A DNA stretch of 64,000 nt from JBBTCJ01 sp038043285 (GCA_038043285.1 JBBTCJ010000013.1:23076-87075), one strand, 5' to 3'; counted from the stretch's first letter, positions 7,677 through 17,222 are shown. Notes: generated by a model from the sequence alone, not told the origin. Translations and numbers: made by a program.

Positions 7677-8729
7677 TCAACTCGTCTTCAGCATGCGCCC
7701 CAACACCGCATCCAGCATTGTACCGCCGTCGCCCTCGAAGTCGATTGACACCCGGACGACCATGAATCGCCGGGAATCAACCTCCGGCATGCGGGCTAGC
7801 TTAACCGCGTCCTTCTCGGTGGTCACAACCAAGTCATGGGCTGGCCATCCGGCCTCGCAACACAGTCGCCGCGCGTCGCGCACCGTATAAGCATGATGGT
7901 CGGGTCGCCGGTACTCGGCGACAACGAGCGCGCCCAGATCGACAACCGTCCTGCGGAAGGCCGCCGGGTTCGCAATTCCGGCGCACAAGACCACCCGCTG
8001 GCCGCGCAATGCCGCCTGCGATTCCTCCCCCGCCAGCGTCGTCACCCCGGCTGCTCGATGCCGACAGCGAAGGATGGTCGCCTGCGGAGCATGTCGCCGC
8101 ACCCTCCGCTCGACGTCCTCGCAGACCGCGCCGTCGACCTGATCGCAGCGGGTGAGAATAACGACACCCGCTCTGCCCAGCGAGGTCATTGGTTCACGAA
8201 GCAGGCCTCGCGGCAGGAGCGATCCGTGGCCCAATGGGCAGGTCGCGTCGATCAACACCATGTCCAGATCGCGGGCCAGGCGGCGATGCTGAAATCCGTC
8301 GTCAAGCACGATCGCATCTGCGCCCAGTACGGTCACCGCGCGATGAGCACCGCGCGCGCGATCGGCATCCGCCACGTATCGCACGTCGGGAACGCGTCGG
8401 CGGATCAAGCGCTCCTCATCATTGGCGTCACCGGATGGCGACTTATATCCTCGAGCCACGACTGCGGGTCGGTACCCCAGGCGCGCGAGGCGTAAGAGGA
8501 TATCGATGACCATCGGCGTCTTGCCCGTTCCACCGACGGTGAGGTTGCCGACGCTCACCACGGGAACGCCGACGCGGAGCACGCCCTCGCCTCGATCGAA
8601 GCGACGATTGCGCGCCGCGACGGCCGCGGCGTAGCCAAGCTCGGCGATGCGGAACATGCCGCGAATCGGCCAGGACCAGGGTCCGGTCCGCCCGGCCGCA
8701 ATCCGTCGAAACAGCGAGGATTCGTCCAT
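7677..8729 (-). CDS. lpxK: Tetraacyldisaccharide 4'-kinase
   Basis: LpxK phosphorylates the 4' position of the lipid A disaccharide at the inner membrane. The 350-residue product has the atypical P-loop GNLTVGGTGKTP (61-72), an N-terminal hydrophobic anchor around 20-40, and the conserved ADAIVLDDGFQHRRL. Near the C-terminus VVTTEKDAVKL matches the family's TxKDxVK signature. The start is the ATG at 8729 (MDESSLFRR). The frame stays open 92 codons further, but that stretch is a shadow of the MEMO1 gene. Its presence shows that the organism makes lipid A and has an outer membrane. Confidence 0.95.
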   Translation of the reverse strand: MDESSLFRRIAAGRTGPWSWPIRGMFRIAELGYAAAVAARNRRFDRGEGVLRVGVPVVSVGNLTVGGTGKTPMVIDILLRLARLGYRPAVVARGYKSPSGDANDEERLIRRRVPDVRYVADADRARGAHRAVTVLGADAIVLDDGFQHRRLARDLDMVLIDATCPLGHGSLLPRGLLREPMTSLGRAGVVILTRCDQVDGAVCEDVERRVRRHAPQATILRCRHRAAGVTTLAGEESQAALRGQRVVLCAGIANPAAFRRTVVDLGALVVAEYRRPDHHAYTVRDARRLCCEAGWPAHDLVVTTEKDAVKLARMPEVDSRRFMVVRVSIDFEGDGGTMLDAVLGRMLKTS

Positions 8730-8736
8730 TTTCGGA

Positions 8737-9951
8737 TCAGGCCGGGTAGACCAATGCCGCGCAAGTGACACAGGTCTGCGTCGGCTCGTCGACAGCTTGG
8801 GTGTAGCGAAGCATACGTCCGGGGACGCCCGCGAGCATGCTCGCCAGCACGAACATGCACCCCGCGCTGCACACACGGGTCGTGTTGCCATTCTCCGCCA
8901 CCGCGGCGCGAAAGCCCTCCGGATCGGCCCTCTCCAGGAACGAAATCGCCCGCCGGTCGCGGGCTTCGACCTCGCCCAGGAAGTCTTCGTCAAGCGGACG
9001 GTCATCTCCGAAGGCGGCTCCGACGTGGCTCAGGTCGGCGCCGGCGATCAACAGGGTTTCGCCCGATGATTCCGAAACGACTTCGGTGAGTGCTCTTGCA
9101 AACGCAAGCAGATCGACGCCGCGACCATCGCAAGGGGCGATTCCTGTCGGACCACACGGGTCCGGACAGAGAACCGGGACAATGGCGACGCCGCCCGCGC
9201 CGAACAGGAACTGCAACCATACAACCTGCAACTCAATCGAGTGCTCGCCTACGTGATCCAGCTCAAAACCGCGCATGGGCCCGCAGCGTTGCTCGAGTCG
9301 GGCAAGAAAATCGCGATCGACCCGGGCGAACCCCAGCGGCGTCTCGAAATCATTGCCCGTGGCGACGACCGAGGTGGCCCGGCCGAAGTGATTCGTTCCC
9401 AGGATCACGATGCGCGTCGGCGCGGGCCGATCCCGAAGTTGAGCGTACGCCGCGACATAGCATGGCCGGCCGCGCGGGTAGTCGAGGTGCGGCGCGACCA
9501 GCCCGGTCACTCGCCGCGCGGCGGTCGACGCCGCCACGTCGGTCAACATGCCCCGAAAAGGCTCCCCCGAATCGTCGACAATCCCCGACGAGGCCGCGCT
9601 GGGCATGTGGCGGACGCCCTCGGCGCGGTAAGCGTCAAGCATGGCCTCGTATCCCGTGTCGAACGTCGGACCATCCAAAAACATCGCGTCATCGAGGTGC
9701 GCGATCATGCGATCGACGGTCTCAAGATTGAGCAAACGTCCAAACTCCATCTCACATTCCCGGCGGATTTCCTCGCGGGTCCGCGTTCCGTCCATGCGGG
9801 CCAGAATCTGCAAGGCTGCGGGGGAAAGGCTCAACACCACCGGCGAGAGCCGCGAGCGATCGCGCAATCCGATCTGCATTCCGTCTCCGTCGGAGATGCG
9901 GAAGGCCTCGACGGGCCGCAGTCTAGGCTTGAAATCGGAGGAACGAACCAT
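8737..9951 (-). CDS. MEMO1-family protein with N-terminal PqqD-like domain
   Basis: Residues ~150-404 form a MEMO/AmmeMemoRadiSam protein B domain, related to extradiol dioxygenases. Visible landmarks are APHLDYPRG, VILGTNHFG, DHVGEHSIELQ, IAGADLSHVGAAFG and the C-terminal TCVTCAALV segment. Residues ~10-95 form a separate small domain rich in charged helices (TREEIRRECEMEFG), which resembles PqqD-type winged-helix domains. The usual partners AMMECR1 and a radical SAM protein are not in this window. The ATG at 9951 has no nearby Shine-Dalgarno; a -10 box lies 9 nt upstream, so the mRNA may be leaderless. The molecular function of the family is not settled. Confidence 0.85.
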   Translation of the reverse strand: MVRSSDFKPRLRPVEAFRISDGDGMQIGLRDRSRLSPVVLSLSPAALQILARMDGTRTREEIRRECEMEFGRLLNLETVDRMIAHLDDAMFLDGPTFDTGYEAMLDAYRAEGVRHMPSAASSGIVDDSGEPFRGMLTDVAASTAARRVTGLVAPHLDYPRGRPCYVAAYAQLRDRPAPTRIVILGTNHFGRATSVVATGNDFETPLGFARVDRDFLARLEQRCGPMRGFELDHVGEHSIELQVVWLQFLFGAGGVAIVPVLCPDPCGPTGIAPCDGRGVDLLAFARALTEVVSESSGETLLIAGADLSHVGAAFGDDRPLDEDFLGEVEARDRRAISFLERADPEGFRAAVAENGNTTRVCSAGCMFVLASMLAGVPGRMLRYTQAVDEPTQTCVTCAALVYPA

Positions 9952-9960
9952 GGAAATGCG

Positions 9961-9989
9961 ATTCTACCTCGGAATGGCGTCGTTGCCGA
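9961..9989 (-). promoter_or_regulatory. Putative promoter of the MEMO1-family gene
   Basis: On the minus strand TCGGCA (9989-9984) is followed after 17 nt by TAGAAT (9966-9961). Only 9 nt separate the -10 box from the ATG. A start at the usual distance would leave at most a few untranslated bases. Confidence 0.4.
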
Positions 9990-10123
9990 CGTACGCGGAT
10001 CAGGTTCCCAACAAGGCCCATCCGAACTCGGAACGGCCTTCGCTCGTGCCCAAGGCGTCCCGGAAGGGAAACGCACCTGTAGCCAACGGGGGGCAAGCGT
10101 CACGGACCAACGAACGACCGCAA

Positions 10124-10447
10124 TCAGGCTTCGAGATCGACGTGAAGCCGGCCATCGAGGTCTTGCGTGATTCCGGATGCGATCGGGCCGGATTCGGCAG
10201 GAGGTTCATCAGACGACGGTTCGCCCAGTGTTCGTCCTTGGCTTCCACCCCCGTCGGCGTCGCCAAAGACCCGGGTATCGCCATCGGCGGTCTCGACGGT
10301 GACATCGGCTTCGTCAAGGGCGCGAACCTGGGTGGCAGCGGCCTGCGCGTCCCCGGTGCGCTGCGCCTCGTGCTGCCGCGCCGTTTCGCGCGATTGGATC
10401 GGCGCACCGGCGGCGGAAACAGCAATATGCGAGGGAATCTGAGTCAT
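10124..10447 (-). CDS. Small acidic hypothetical protein at the end of the flagellar block
   Basis: The 107-residue product has no recognised domain. It is hydrophilic, rich in Ala, Gly, Asp and Thr, lacks Cys, and has no membrane segment, so it is probably disordered and soluble. It begins at an ATG 70 nt after the fliA stop on the same strand, with no clear Shine-Dalgarno. Its position suggests cotranscription with fliA. An anti-sigma factor (FlgM) often lies near fliA, but I see no FlgM signature, so this is only a possibility to test. Confidence 0.5.
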   Translation of the reverse strand: MTQIPSHIAVSAAGAPIQSRETARQHEAQRTGDAQAAATQVRALDEADVTVETADGDTRVFGDADGGGSQGRTLGEPSSDEPPAESGPIASGITQDLDGRLHVDLEA

Positions 10448-10517
10448 CCGTCCGTCTCACGCGCCGCGGCGAAGCGCTGCGCATCAGCCCTTCAAGCGCA
10501 ATGGCCGCCCGGGCGAA

Positions 10518-11297
10518 TCAGTGCACGAACTCTTTGCGCCGCAGTTCCAGCTGCTCCTTGAGCCGCCGCAGAATCGCGGAGTGCATCTGCGACACGCGGC
10601 TCTCGGAGAGGTCAAGGGTCATGCCGATTTCCTTCATCGTCATCTCCTCGTAGTAGTAGAGAATGAGGATGAGCCGCTCCGCCCGGGTCAGTCCGCGGGT
10701 GATGAGCTCCTTCAGATCCTTCCGCTGAATGTCGGAGATCGGGTTGCGCCCTCGCTTGTCCTCGACGACGTCGATTTCGCACACGTCCTTGTTGGAGTCG
10801 TTCTCGCCGAACTTGCGCGAAAGGGAAACCTGGGCGACGGCCGTCGCGTCGCGGAGAAGCTTGTCAAACTCGTCGGGAGGAAGATGGAGTCGTCCGGCGA
10901 TTTCCATTTCGCTCGGCGACCGCCCCAGCGTGGCCTGCAGTTCCCGCGACACGCGCTCGAGTTCGTTCGCCCGGCGCCGCACCAGCCGCGGAACCCAGTC
11001 CAGACTACGAAGCTCATCCAAGATGGCGCCGCGGATTCGCGGCGCGCAATAGGTTTCGAACTTGACGCCGCGGTCGATGTCGAAAGCCTCGATGGCGTCC
11101 AGCAAGCCGAAAATGCCCGCCGAGATCAGATCATCGTTGTCGATTTCGTCCGGCAGCTTGGCGCCGATTCGCTCGGCGTTGTAGCGAACGATGGGAAGGA
11201 ATTCCTCCACCAGATGATTACGAATTGCCTCGTCCTTGGTCTTCCGGTATTCTTTCCAGACGTCCCTCATGTCCCTACTTGGCCTGACTTGCCGCAT
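10518..11297 (-). CDS. fliA: Flagellar sigma-28 factor (FliA/WhiG/SigD family)
   Basis: The product directs RNA polymerase to late flagellar promoters. The 259 residues contain region 2 (LPIVRYNAERIGAKLP, ISAGIFGLLDAIEAFD, KFETYCAPRIRGAILDELR), region 3 (VSRELQATLGRSPSEMEIA) and region 4 with a helix-turn-helix (MTMKEIGMTLDLSESRVSQ). I chose the ATG at 11297 because AAGGAG lies 7 nt upstream; an ATG at 11327 lacks this. It is near the distal end of the flagellar block, so early flagellar transcription would feed sigma-28 synthesis. Candidate target genes such as flagellin are not in the window. Confidence 0.96.
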   Translation of the reverse strand: MRQVRPSRDMRDVWKEYRKTKDEAIRNHLVEEFLPIVRYNAERIGAKLPDEIDNDDLISAGIFGLLDAIEAFDIDRGVKFETYCAPRIRGAILDELRSLDWVPRLVRRRANELERVSRELQATLGRSPSEMEIAGRLHLPPDEFDKLLRDATAVAQVSLSRKFGENDSNKDVCEIDVVEDKRGRNPISDIQRKDLKELITRGLTRAERLILILYYYEEMTMKEIGMTLDLSESRVSQMHSAILRRLKEQLELRRKEFVH

Positions 11298-11409
11298 GTC
11301 GCCGCTCCTTGCGCATCCTTGCGCCATTCAGTCGTCCGCCCAACTCCTTTGCCGTTTCCGGTCGACACCATCACGGCGCACGCTTCGAGCCGCCGCGTTC
11401 AATCCCTCC

Positions 11410-11721
11410 CTAAGTTTTCACGGATGAACCGCGCGCCGAGGGTGGCACGCCTGTCCCTCCCACCACCAGGGGTTCATCGGCCTCCGCCCGGCAACGATCG
11501 CGGATCGCCGTTTCCCGTTGACGCTGATGCTCGTCGACCACCAACTGAGCAGCCGCTCCAAGCAACATCCCGATGAGGCAGAAGGTCAGTAATGCGAGGA
11601 TGCCGCGAGAGAGGGTGACCGCAGGCGGATTGTCCGCGAGGATGCCGCCGACAACGGCGACAAAAAAGGCGAAAAGACCCAAACTCGCGCCCGCGTAACG
11701 TGCGACCATGCCGCGCAACAT
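11410..11721 (-). CDS. Small two-helix membrane protein
   Basis: This 103-residue protein has two hydrophobic helices, about 9-29 and 37-62. A charged region (QLVVDEHQRQRETAIRDR) and a flexible Gly/Pro-rich tail follow. No named family is recognised. It lies between flhG and fliA within the flagellar block, with plausible cotranscription. It could be a flagellum-associated membrane factor or simply a passenger; the sequence does not decide. The ATG at 11721 was used; a second ATG 12 nt downstream is possible. Confidence 0.65.
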   Translation of the reverse strand: MLRGMVARYAGASLGLFAFFVAVVGGILADNPPAVTLSRGILALLTFCLIGMLLGAAAQLVVDEHQRQRETAIRDRCRAEADEPLVVGGTGVPPSARGSSVKT

Positions 11722-11884
11722 CCCTGTCGCCTTCGTCCAGCGTTGATCGTGTCAGGAGGCTGAAAGACGGATGGGAGCCAACAACGGCTCCATCCGTTGC
11801 CTTCAAGCAAACCGCACGACCGAGCCCGGCATCCTTACCGGGCGCTGGCGATTGGTTCCGTCCGATCTTTGTCGTGCATTTCGC

Positions 11885-12784
11885 CTACACAAAAAGCCCG
11901 GCGACACGACGAAGGAACCCGCCGCAACGTTTTTCCGTTCCGCAAGCTCGCGCCAACTCGCTTGCGATTGCGGCGATACACGCACTGGCGTTCGATCCGG
12001 GATGCCGCAGAACAAACGGCTTCCGTTCACGGACCGCCAACTCGACGACCGTATCATGCAACAGGAATCCGCCGTCCGCAAGAGGGTAATTCAAAAATCT
12101 TTTGGCCACCCCGGCAACTCGAGCGTAGGTCGCACCCGCCTCGTTGCGGCTGCTGGCCATGTTGACCACCAGTCGAATCTGCGGCGTCTCCGCGTCCTTC
12201 AGCAACGTTTTGATCAGAGCGTAGGCGTCAGTGACGGCCGTCGGTTCCGGCGTGGTCACGACCAGCGCAAGATCTGCCGCTTGTGCGAAGCTGATCACGT
12301 TCCGCGAAATTCCCGCGCCACAATCGAGGACCACGATGTCAGCATTGAGATCGAGCTTGCGCAAGTAGACCAGCAGGCTGTGACGCTCGAAGTCCGAAAG
12401 GTTGGCGATATTCCCCATGCCGGACGCCCCGGGCAGGAAACGCACTCCTCCAGGACCGATTTGCATCACCTCGTCGATGGTCTTTAGTCCGCCAAGTACA
12501 TGAGCCAAGGTGTGCCGGGGCTGGAGGCCCAACAGCAAGTCGAGGTTGGCCAGACCAAGATCCAGATCAGCCAGAACCACGCGGACACCACGATCGGCAA
12601 GATATACTGCAATGTTTGCAGCAATATTTGATTTTCCAACACCGCCCTTGCCGCTGGCGACGGCAACCGTGGTAACGCCCCTTCGACGCAGGAGGAGTTT
12701 GCGCAGGCTGGATGCCTGGTCTTGACCGTAGGAATGGCCAGTTGCCTCACTCATGACCGTACGATCCAACCCCGATCCTGTCAT
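11885..12784 (-). CDS. flhG: MinD-like ATPase regulating flagellar number
   Basis: FlhG (FleN/YlxH) is a membrane-associated ATPase that controls flagellar number and position with FlhF. The 299-residue protein has the deviant Walker A motif GKGGVGKS at 45-52, LADLDLGLANLDLLLG for switch I, and VLDCGAGIS for Walker B. A short basic N-terminal helix (SSLRKLLLRRRG) precedes the ATPase core; in homologues this segment, when it contains a DQAxxLR motif, activates FlhF. Here QDQASSLR at 21-28 matches that motif. The ATG lies 2 nt after the flhF stop. Confidence 0.95.
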   Translation of the reverse strand: MTGSGLDRTVMSEATGHSYGQDQASSLRKLLLRRRGVTTVAVASGKGGVGKSNIAANIAVYLADRGVRVVLADLDLGLANLDLLLGLQPRHTLAHVLGGLKTIDEVMQIGPGGVRFLPGASGMGNIANLSDFERHSLLVYLRKLDLNADIVVLDCGAGISRNVISFAQAADLALVVTTPEPTAVTDAYALIKTLLKDAETPQIRLVVNMASSRNEAGATYARVAGVAKRFLNYPLADGGFLLHDTVVELAVRERKPFVLRHPGSNASACIAAIASELARACGTEKRCGGFLRRVAGLFV

Positions 12785-12786
12785 GG

Positions 12787-14055
12787 TCAGGGAACCAGGG
12801 CGGCGCCATGCCGCACCCCCGAGGACGTCTTCGACGGAAGCGGCGCGATGATTCTCGCGGCGCGAGGCACGCCACCATCGGGTGCGATCAAGATGCGCCG
12901 CGCCAAGGCCGCCCCGTCGCCCACCTCGATGTCGTTGGGCACGTCCTGACCTACCGTCACATAGGAAAGCTTGACCTTCGCCTTGACGACCGAGTTCAAC
13001 ACCACGCCAAAACCGAGGGCCTCGTCCAATTTGGTGAACGCAACTCGATCCAGGCCGATCCCGCGGAATCGATCAATCGCTTCGTCCAGCACTCCTTGCG
13101 CACTGGTGCTCGACAAGACCAGATGCACTTCGTGCGGGCGCACCGTCGCGAAAAACTCCTGAAGCTGCGATATCTTCGCTGCGTCACGTTGGCTTCGCCC
13201 GGCGGTGTCAATCAGGATAACGTCGCATCCGGAAAGCCGACGAACGGCTTCTCCCAGCTCGGCCGGGGTCGTCGCAACCTCCAGAGGGACGTCGATGATC
13301 TCCGCATAGGTACGGAGCTGCTCGACGGCGGCGATGCGGTAAGTGTCGATGGTCACAAGCCCGACGCTACGATCCTCGCGCAAGCAGAAATTCGCAGCCA
13401 GTTTGGCGATGGTGGTGGTTTTCCCGACGCCCGTGGGTCCGACGAACGCCAAGACGAACGGTTTGACTCCCGGGGGAATCTGAATCGCGCCGGAGGTAGG
13501 GATCATCGGCGCGAGCATAGCAGCCAATTCGGCATGGACGGCCAACGGATCGCACAGGCCGGCGTCGCCGAGTTTTTCGCGAACGCCGGTGACCATCTCA
13601 TAGGCCAATTCGTCGCTGACCGCCTGAGTTACCAGGTGCCGATACGCGGCGAACAGATGTTCCGGCAACCGCGGGGCGTTGGTGCGGCGCGTCTCGCCCA
13701 TGAGATCGACCATCATGGTGCGCAGCGCCCCGACCTCGGCGAGAAGCGCATGACCCGACGGATCAGCCACGGACGGCGCATCGTCGGACACCGACCTTGG
13801 GGCCGGCGGAGACAGTGCCCTGCGCGGCGGGGCTCGATCCAAACGAGCGCGGACGGTTCCGCGCCGCAGCGCGGGTGGAAGATCGGCGAGGTCGCGTGCC
13901 GCGGTGATCTCCACGAAAGGCTTTCCGCCGATGCCCAGCAGCCCGCCGCGGGTCAAGGTCCGCGTCGTCAGAATTACCGCGCCGCGCCCGAACTGGCGCT
14001 TCACTTGATCGAGCGCGTCGGCCATCGTATCGCCCTGGAAGGTCTTAACTTTCAT
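12787..14055 (-). CDS. flhF: Flagellar SRP-type GTPase FlhF
   Basis: FlhF is an SRP54-like GTPase that places the flagellum. The 422-residue protein has an N-terminal B domain (MKVKTFQG at the start, AVILTTRTL), a variable Pro/Arg-rich linker (about 60-100), and a C-terminal NG domain. The G1 motif is GPTGVGKTTT at 206-215. DTYRIAAVEQLRTYAEI, DTAGRSQRD and a TKLDEALGFG motif follow. The first 11 nt of the gene overlap the end of flhA, so the two are probably coupled. Confidence 0.96.
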   Translation of the reverse strand: MKVKTFQGDTMADALDQVKRQFGRGAVILTTRTLTRGGLLGIGGKPFVEITAARDLADLPPALRRGTVRARLDRAPPRRALSPPAPRSVSDDAPSVADPSGHALLAEVGALRTMMVDLMGETRRTNAPRLPEHLFAAYRHLVTQAVSDELAYEMVTGVREKLGDAGLCDPLAVHAELAAMLAPMIPTSGAIQIPPGVKPFVLAFVGPTGVGKTTTIAKLAANFCLREDRSVGLVTIDTYRIAAVEQLRTYAEIIDVPLEVATTPAELGEAVRRLSGCDVILIDTAGRSQRDAAKISQLQEFFATVRPHEVHLVLSSTSAQGVLDEAIDRFRGIGLDRVAFTKLDEALGFGVVLNSVVKAKVKLSYVTVGQDVPNDIEVGDGAALARRILIAPDGGVPRAARIIAPLPSKTSSGVRHGAALVP

Positions 14056-16123
14056 CGGTCAATGCCGCCGTTCCGTGAGATTCCACCTCGAATCCGCGTA
14101 CGATTTCGTTGTAGGAGAGGACCGCCGCGGTCGGCAATTGAACCTCGATCATCCGCCGCACCCACGCGCGAACCTGCGGGGCAGTGAGGATGACCGGTGA
14201 TTTGCCGCGTATCTGAGTCGTTGCGCGCTCGACGACGGTGCGGATCGCCTGGACGATCTTGCTCTGCACCGGCGGCGGGATGGTCATGGTCGTGCCCTGC
14301 TCCGTTCTCTCAATGCCCTTGATGAGCACTTGCTCCAGCCCCGGATCGAGGGTGATGCAGTGGATCCGCCCGTCATCGGCCTTGTGCTGATGGCACAGAG
14401 TCCGGGCCAGCGCGTTGCGGGCATACTCAGCCAAGATCTCGGTATCCTTGGTCCGCGGCGCGAGGTCGGCCACCGTCTCAAGGATCACTTCCAGGTCGCG
14501 GATGGGAACGCGCTCGCGCAACAGCGCCTGCAGCACGCGCTGAATCTCGCCCGGCTTGAGGACGTTGGGAACGATCTCCTCGACAAGCTTCGGGGCGCGC
14601 TCCTTGAGGTTGTCGATGAGCCGATTGACTTCCTGCCGCGTCAGCAGCTCTTCGGCGTGTCGGCGGACCAGTTCGGTGAGGTAGGTGCTGACGACTGTGG
14701 AGCAATCAACGACGGTGTAGTTGCGCTGTTCGGCGAGATGGCGCGCGGACTCATCCACCCATACCGCGGGCAACCCGAACGCCGGCTCCTTCGTTTCCAC
14801 GCCTCCGACGCGCTCGGCGACCGAACCGGTGTCGATGGCCAGAAGGTGTCCGGGCAACACCTCGCCCTTTCCGATCTGCAAGCCCTTGAGCTTGACGCAG
14901 AAGTCGTTGGGCTGCAACTGCACGTCGTCGCGGATGCGGATCGGCGGAACGATGATGCCGATCTCCTGCGCCACCTGCTTGCGGAGGTTGGTGATGCGGT
15001 CGAGGAGATCGCCGCCCTGCTTGCGATCGACCAGCCGAACCAGACCGTACCCGACGTTGAGTTCCATGGGGTCCGGCGCGAGGTGCTTCTCGACGCGTTC
15101 GACGGGGGGCTTGGCCTTCGCCGCCGATGCCTGGGCGAGAACCACTTGCTGGCGTCGATTCAGAAGATAAGACATGCCGACCGCCGAACCGGCCAGGAGC
15201 ACAATCGGCGGCTTGGGCAGCGGCGTGACCGCAAGCACCAACAAGAAACCCGCGGTCAAAATCAGAGCGACGGGCTGACTGGTCAATTGCCCCAGCAACT
15301 CCTCGCCCAAATTGGTTTTCGAGGCCGAACGGGTCACCAGCATGGCGGCAGCGACCGACACCACGAAGGCGGGAATCTGCGACACCAGTCCATCGCCGAT
15401 GGTCAGGATGGTGAACCGCCGCAAGGTTTCCGGCAGGGACAAATTCATCTGGACCATGCCGACAATCACGCCGCCGAGGATGTTGATCAGCGTGATGATG
15501 ATCCCGGCGATGGCGTCGCCGCGGACGAACTTGCTGGCGCCGTCCATGGCCCCGTAGAAATCCGCTTCGCGGGTGATCTCGGAACGGCGGCGCTTGGCTT
15601 CCTCGTCGGTGATGCTTCCGGCGTTGAGATCGGCGTCGACGGCCATCTGCTTTCCGGGCATGCCGTCCAGGGTGAAGCGGGCAGCCACTTCGGCGATGCG
15701 GGTGGCGCCCTTGGTGATGACCACGAATTGGATGATCACAATGATCGCGAAGATGACCGCCGCGACTGCGAGCGATCCTTGGGCAACGAATCCGCCGAAG
15801 GTCGCCACCACTTGTCCAGCATTGCCCTGCGTCAATACCAGCCTCGTCGTGGCCACGTTAAGCACCAGACGGAACAGCGTAAGTCCCAAAAGCAGCGAAG
15901 GGAACGACGAAAACTGCAATGGGCCGTCAATGTACATGACCGTCAGCAACACCACGCCGGAGAGGGTGATGCTGATCATCAGCAGGAAGTCCATGACCGG
16001 CGTAGGCAGCGGAATGAGGATGACCACGATCAAACCCAGCGCGGCCATCGGAAGGATCGCCCCGCGATATTTCGCGATCAGCGACGACAGGCCCTTCACT
16101 TGTTGAACGTAGGGCAAGGGCAT
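14045..16123 (-). CDS. flhA: Flagellar export gate protein FlhA
   Basis: FlhA is the major export gate of the flagellar type III system and forms a nonameric cytoplasmic ring. The 692-residue protein starts with about eight membrane helices over residues 20-320. The conserved FHIPEP-region cytoplasmic loop is represented by TLDGMPGKQMAVDADLNAG near 145-165. The soluble C-terminal domain runs from about 340 to the end, with LLTRQEVNRLIDNL and the substrate-chaperone binding platform. Length matches the family. flhB lies 6 nt upstream and flhF overlaps its end. Confidence 0.98.
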   Translation of the reverse strand: MPLPYVQQVKGLSSLIAKYRGAILPMAALGLIVVILIPLPTPVMDFLLMISITLSGVVLLTVMYIDGPLQFSSFPSLLLGLTLFRLVLNVATTRLVLTQGNAGQVVATFGGFVAQGSLAVAAVIFAIIVIIQFVVITKGATRIAEVAARFTLDGMPGKQMAVDADLNAGSITDEEAKRRRSEITREADFYGAMDGASKFVRGDAIAGIIITLINILGGVIVGMVQMNLSLPETLRRFTILTIGDGLVSQIPAFVVSVAAAMLVTRSASKTNLGEELLGQLTSQPVALILTAGFLLVLAVTPLPKPPIVLLAGSAVGMSYLLNRRQQVVLAQASAAKAKPPVERVEKHLAPDPMELNVGYGLVRLVDRKQGGDLLDRITNLRKQVAQEIGIIVPPIRIRDDVQLQPNDFCVKLKGLQIGKGEVLPGHLLAIDTGSVAERVGGVETKEPAFGLPAVWVDESARHLAEQRNYTVVDCSTVVSTYLTELVRRHAEELLTRQEVNRLIDNLKERAPKLVEEIVPNVLKPGEIQRVLQALLRERVPIRDLEVILETVADLAPRTKDTEILAEYARNALARTLCHQHKADDGRIHCITLDPGLEQVLIKGIERTEQGTTMTIPPPVQSKIVQAIRTVVERATTQIRGKSPVILTAPQVRAWVRRMIEVQLPTAAVLSYNEIVRGFEVESHGTAALTDES

Positions 16124-16129
16124 CGGCGA

Positions 16130-17221
16130 CTACACTCCCACCAGTTCACGTCGCGCAGAAAGCGGCGAGCGACCGGTCAACTCGTAGACGTAAGCCAGAA
16201 TCTCCGCGATCGCCTGATAGAATCGTTCCGGGACGTATTGCCCGACGTCGACGGCGTCGAACAGCGCCCGAGCCAGCGGACGGCGCTCGACGATCGGAAT
16301 CCCGTGCTTGGCGGCAATCTGGCGAATGCGCAGGGCCGCGTAATCGGCGCCCTTGGCCACCACTTTCGGCGCGACCATGCTGTCGGAATCGTAGCGGATG
16401 GCGATGGCCAGGTGCGTCGGGTTGGTCACCACCACGTCAGCCTTGGGAACGTCCTTACGGAGCCGCTGGATGGCAAGCTGCAGTTGAAGCTGGCGGCGGC
16501 GGCGCTTGACGGCGGGATCGCCCTCCATGCTCCGCAGCTCGTCCTTGACCTCCTCCTTGGTCATTCGCAGGTCGCGCTCGTGCCGATAGCGCTGCCAGGC
16601 GTAGTCCAACAGCGCCAGCACGAGAATGGCGGCGCACAGCTGGATGCCCAGTTCGGCGACCAGCGTCCCGCCCAGGCGAACGACGTCGTGAAAGTCCAGG
16701 GTCGGCGAGAACAGCACGGCTGCCGCGGAGGCGTGGATCGACACAAACGCGACGGACGCGACGACCAGGAACTTGGCGAGGTTCAACGTCGCGGACATGA
16801 GCGAGCGCACGGAGAAAAGGCGCTGCAGCCCGCTGAGCGGGTTGATCTTCGCCAGGCTCGGCGTCACCGGATGCCAGGTCAGCAACGGACCAACCTGAGC
16901 GTAGAGCACCAGAACGACGACGCCAACGATGACCAAAAGGAGCGGACCGAGGCGACGAACGATCTCCCAGCCGATCGCCTCGCTTAAGGGCCGCAGCCCG
17001 GCCACGTCGGTCCATCCTCCATCGCTGTCAAGCGAAACGCCGACGATGGCGATCAGGCTTTGCCACAGGTCAGGCCCCAGGAAACGCAAGGCCGCAAAGC
17101 CGCTCAGCAAAAGGACCGCCGAGGTAAGATCCTGGCTTCGCGCGACCTGCCCCTTGGCGCGGGCTTCCATGCGTCGTCGCGGGGTAGCTGGTTCCGTCCT
17201 GTCTTCATACCCTGCCGGCAC
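16130..17221 (-). CDS. flhB: Flagellar export switch protein FlhB
   Basis: FlhB switches export from rod-hook to filament substrates. The 363-residue protein begins with a basic tail (RTEPATPRRRMEARAKGQVA), has four membrane helices (about 32-52, 90-112, 148-170 and 188-208), and then a cytoplasmic domain. The autocleavage motif NPTH is at 267-270, cleaved after Asn in homologues. TKEEVKDELR and EGDPAVKRRRR mark the linker. It lies 1 nt after fliR and 6 nt before flhA, so this part of the block is tightly packed. Confidence 0.98.
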   Translation of the reverse strand: MPAGYEDRTEPATPRRRMEARAKGQVARSQDLTSAVLLLSGFAALRFLGPDLWQSLIAIVGVSLDSDGGWTDVAGLRPLSEAIGWEIVRRLGPLLLVIVGVVVLVLYAQVGPLLTWHPVTPSLAKINPLSGLQRLFSVRSLMSATLNLAKFLVVASVAFVSIHASAAAVLFSPTLDFHDVVRLGGTLVAELGIQLCAAILVLALLDYAWQRYRHERDLRMTKEEVKDELRSMEGDPAVKRRRRQLQLQLAIQRLRKDVPKADVVVTNPTHLAIAIRYDSDSMVAPKVVAKGADYAALRIRQIAAKHGIPIVERRPLARALFDAVDVGQYVPERFYQAIAEILAYVYELTGRSPLSARRELVGV

Positions 17222-17222
17222 G

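Noticed and set aside
8730..9005. N-terminal extension of lpxK
   Set aside because: The frame is open 92 codons beyond the chosen ATG, but it lies inside the MEMO1 gene and lacks LpxK similarity.
14330..16987. An 885-codon open frame on the plus strand
   Set aside because: It is antisense to flhA and flhB, which match their families strongly. The frame is long only because of GC-rich codon use, and its residues (many His, Arg, Asp) show no family similarity.
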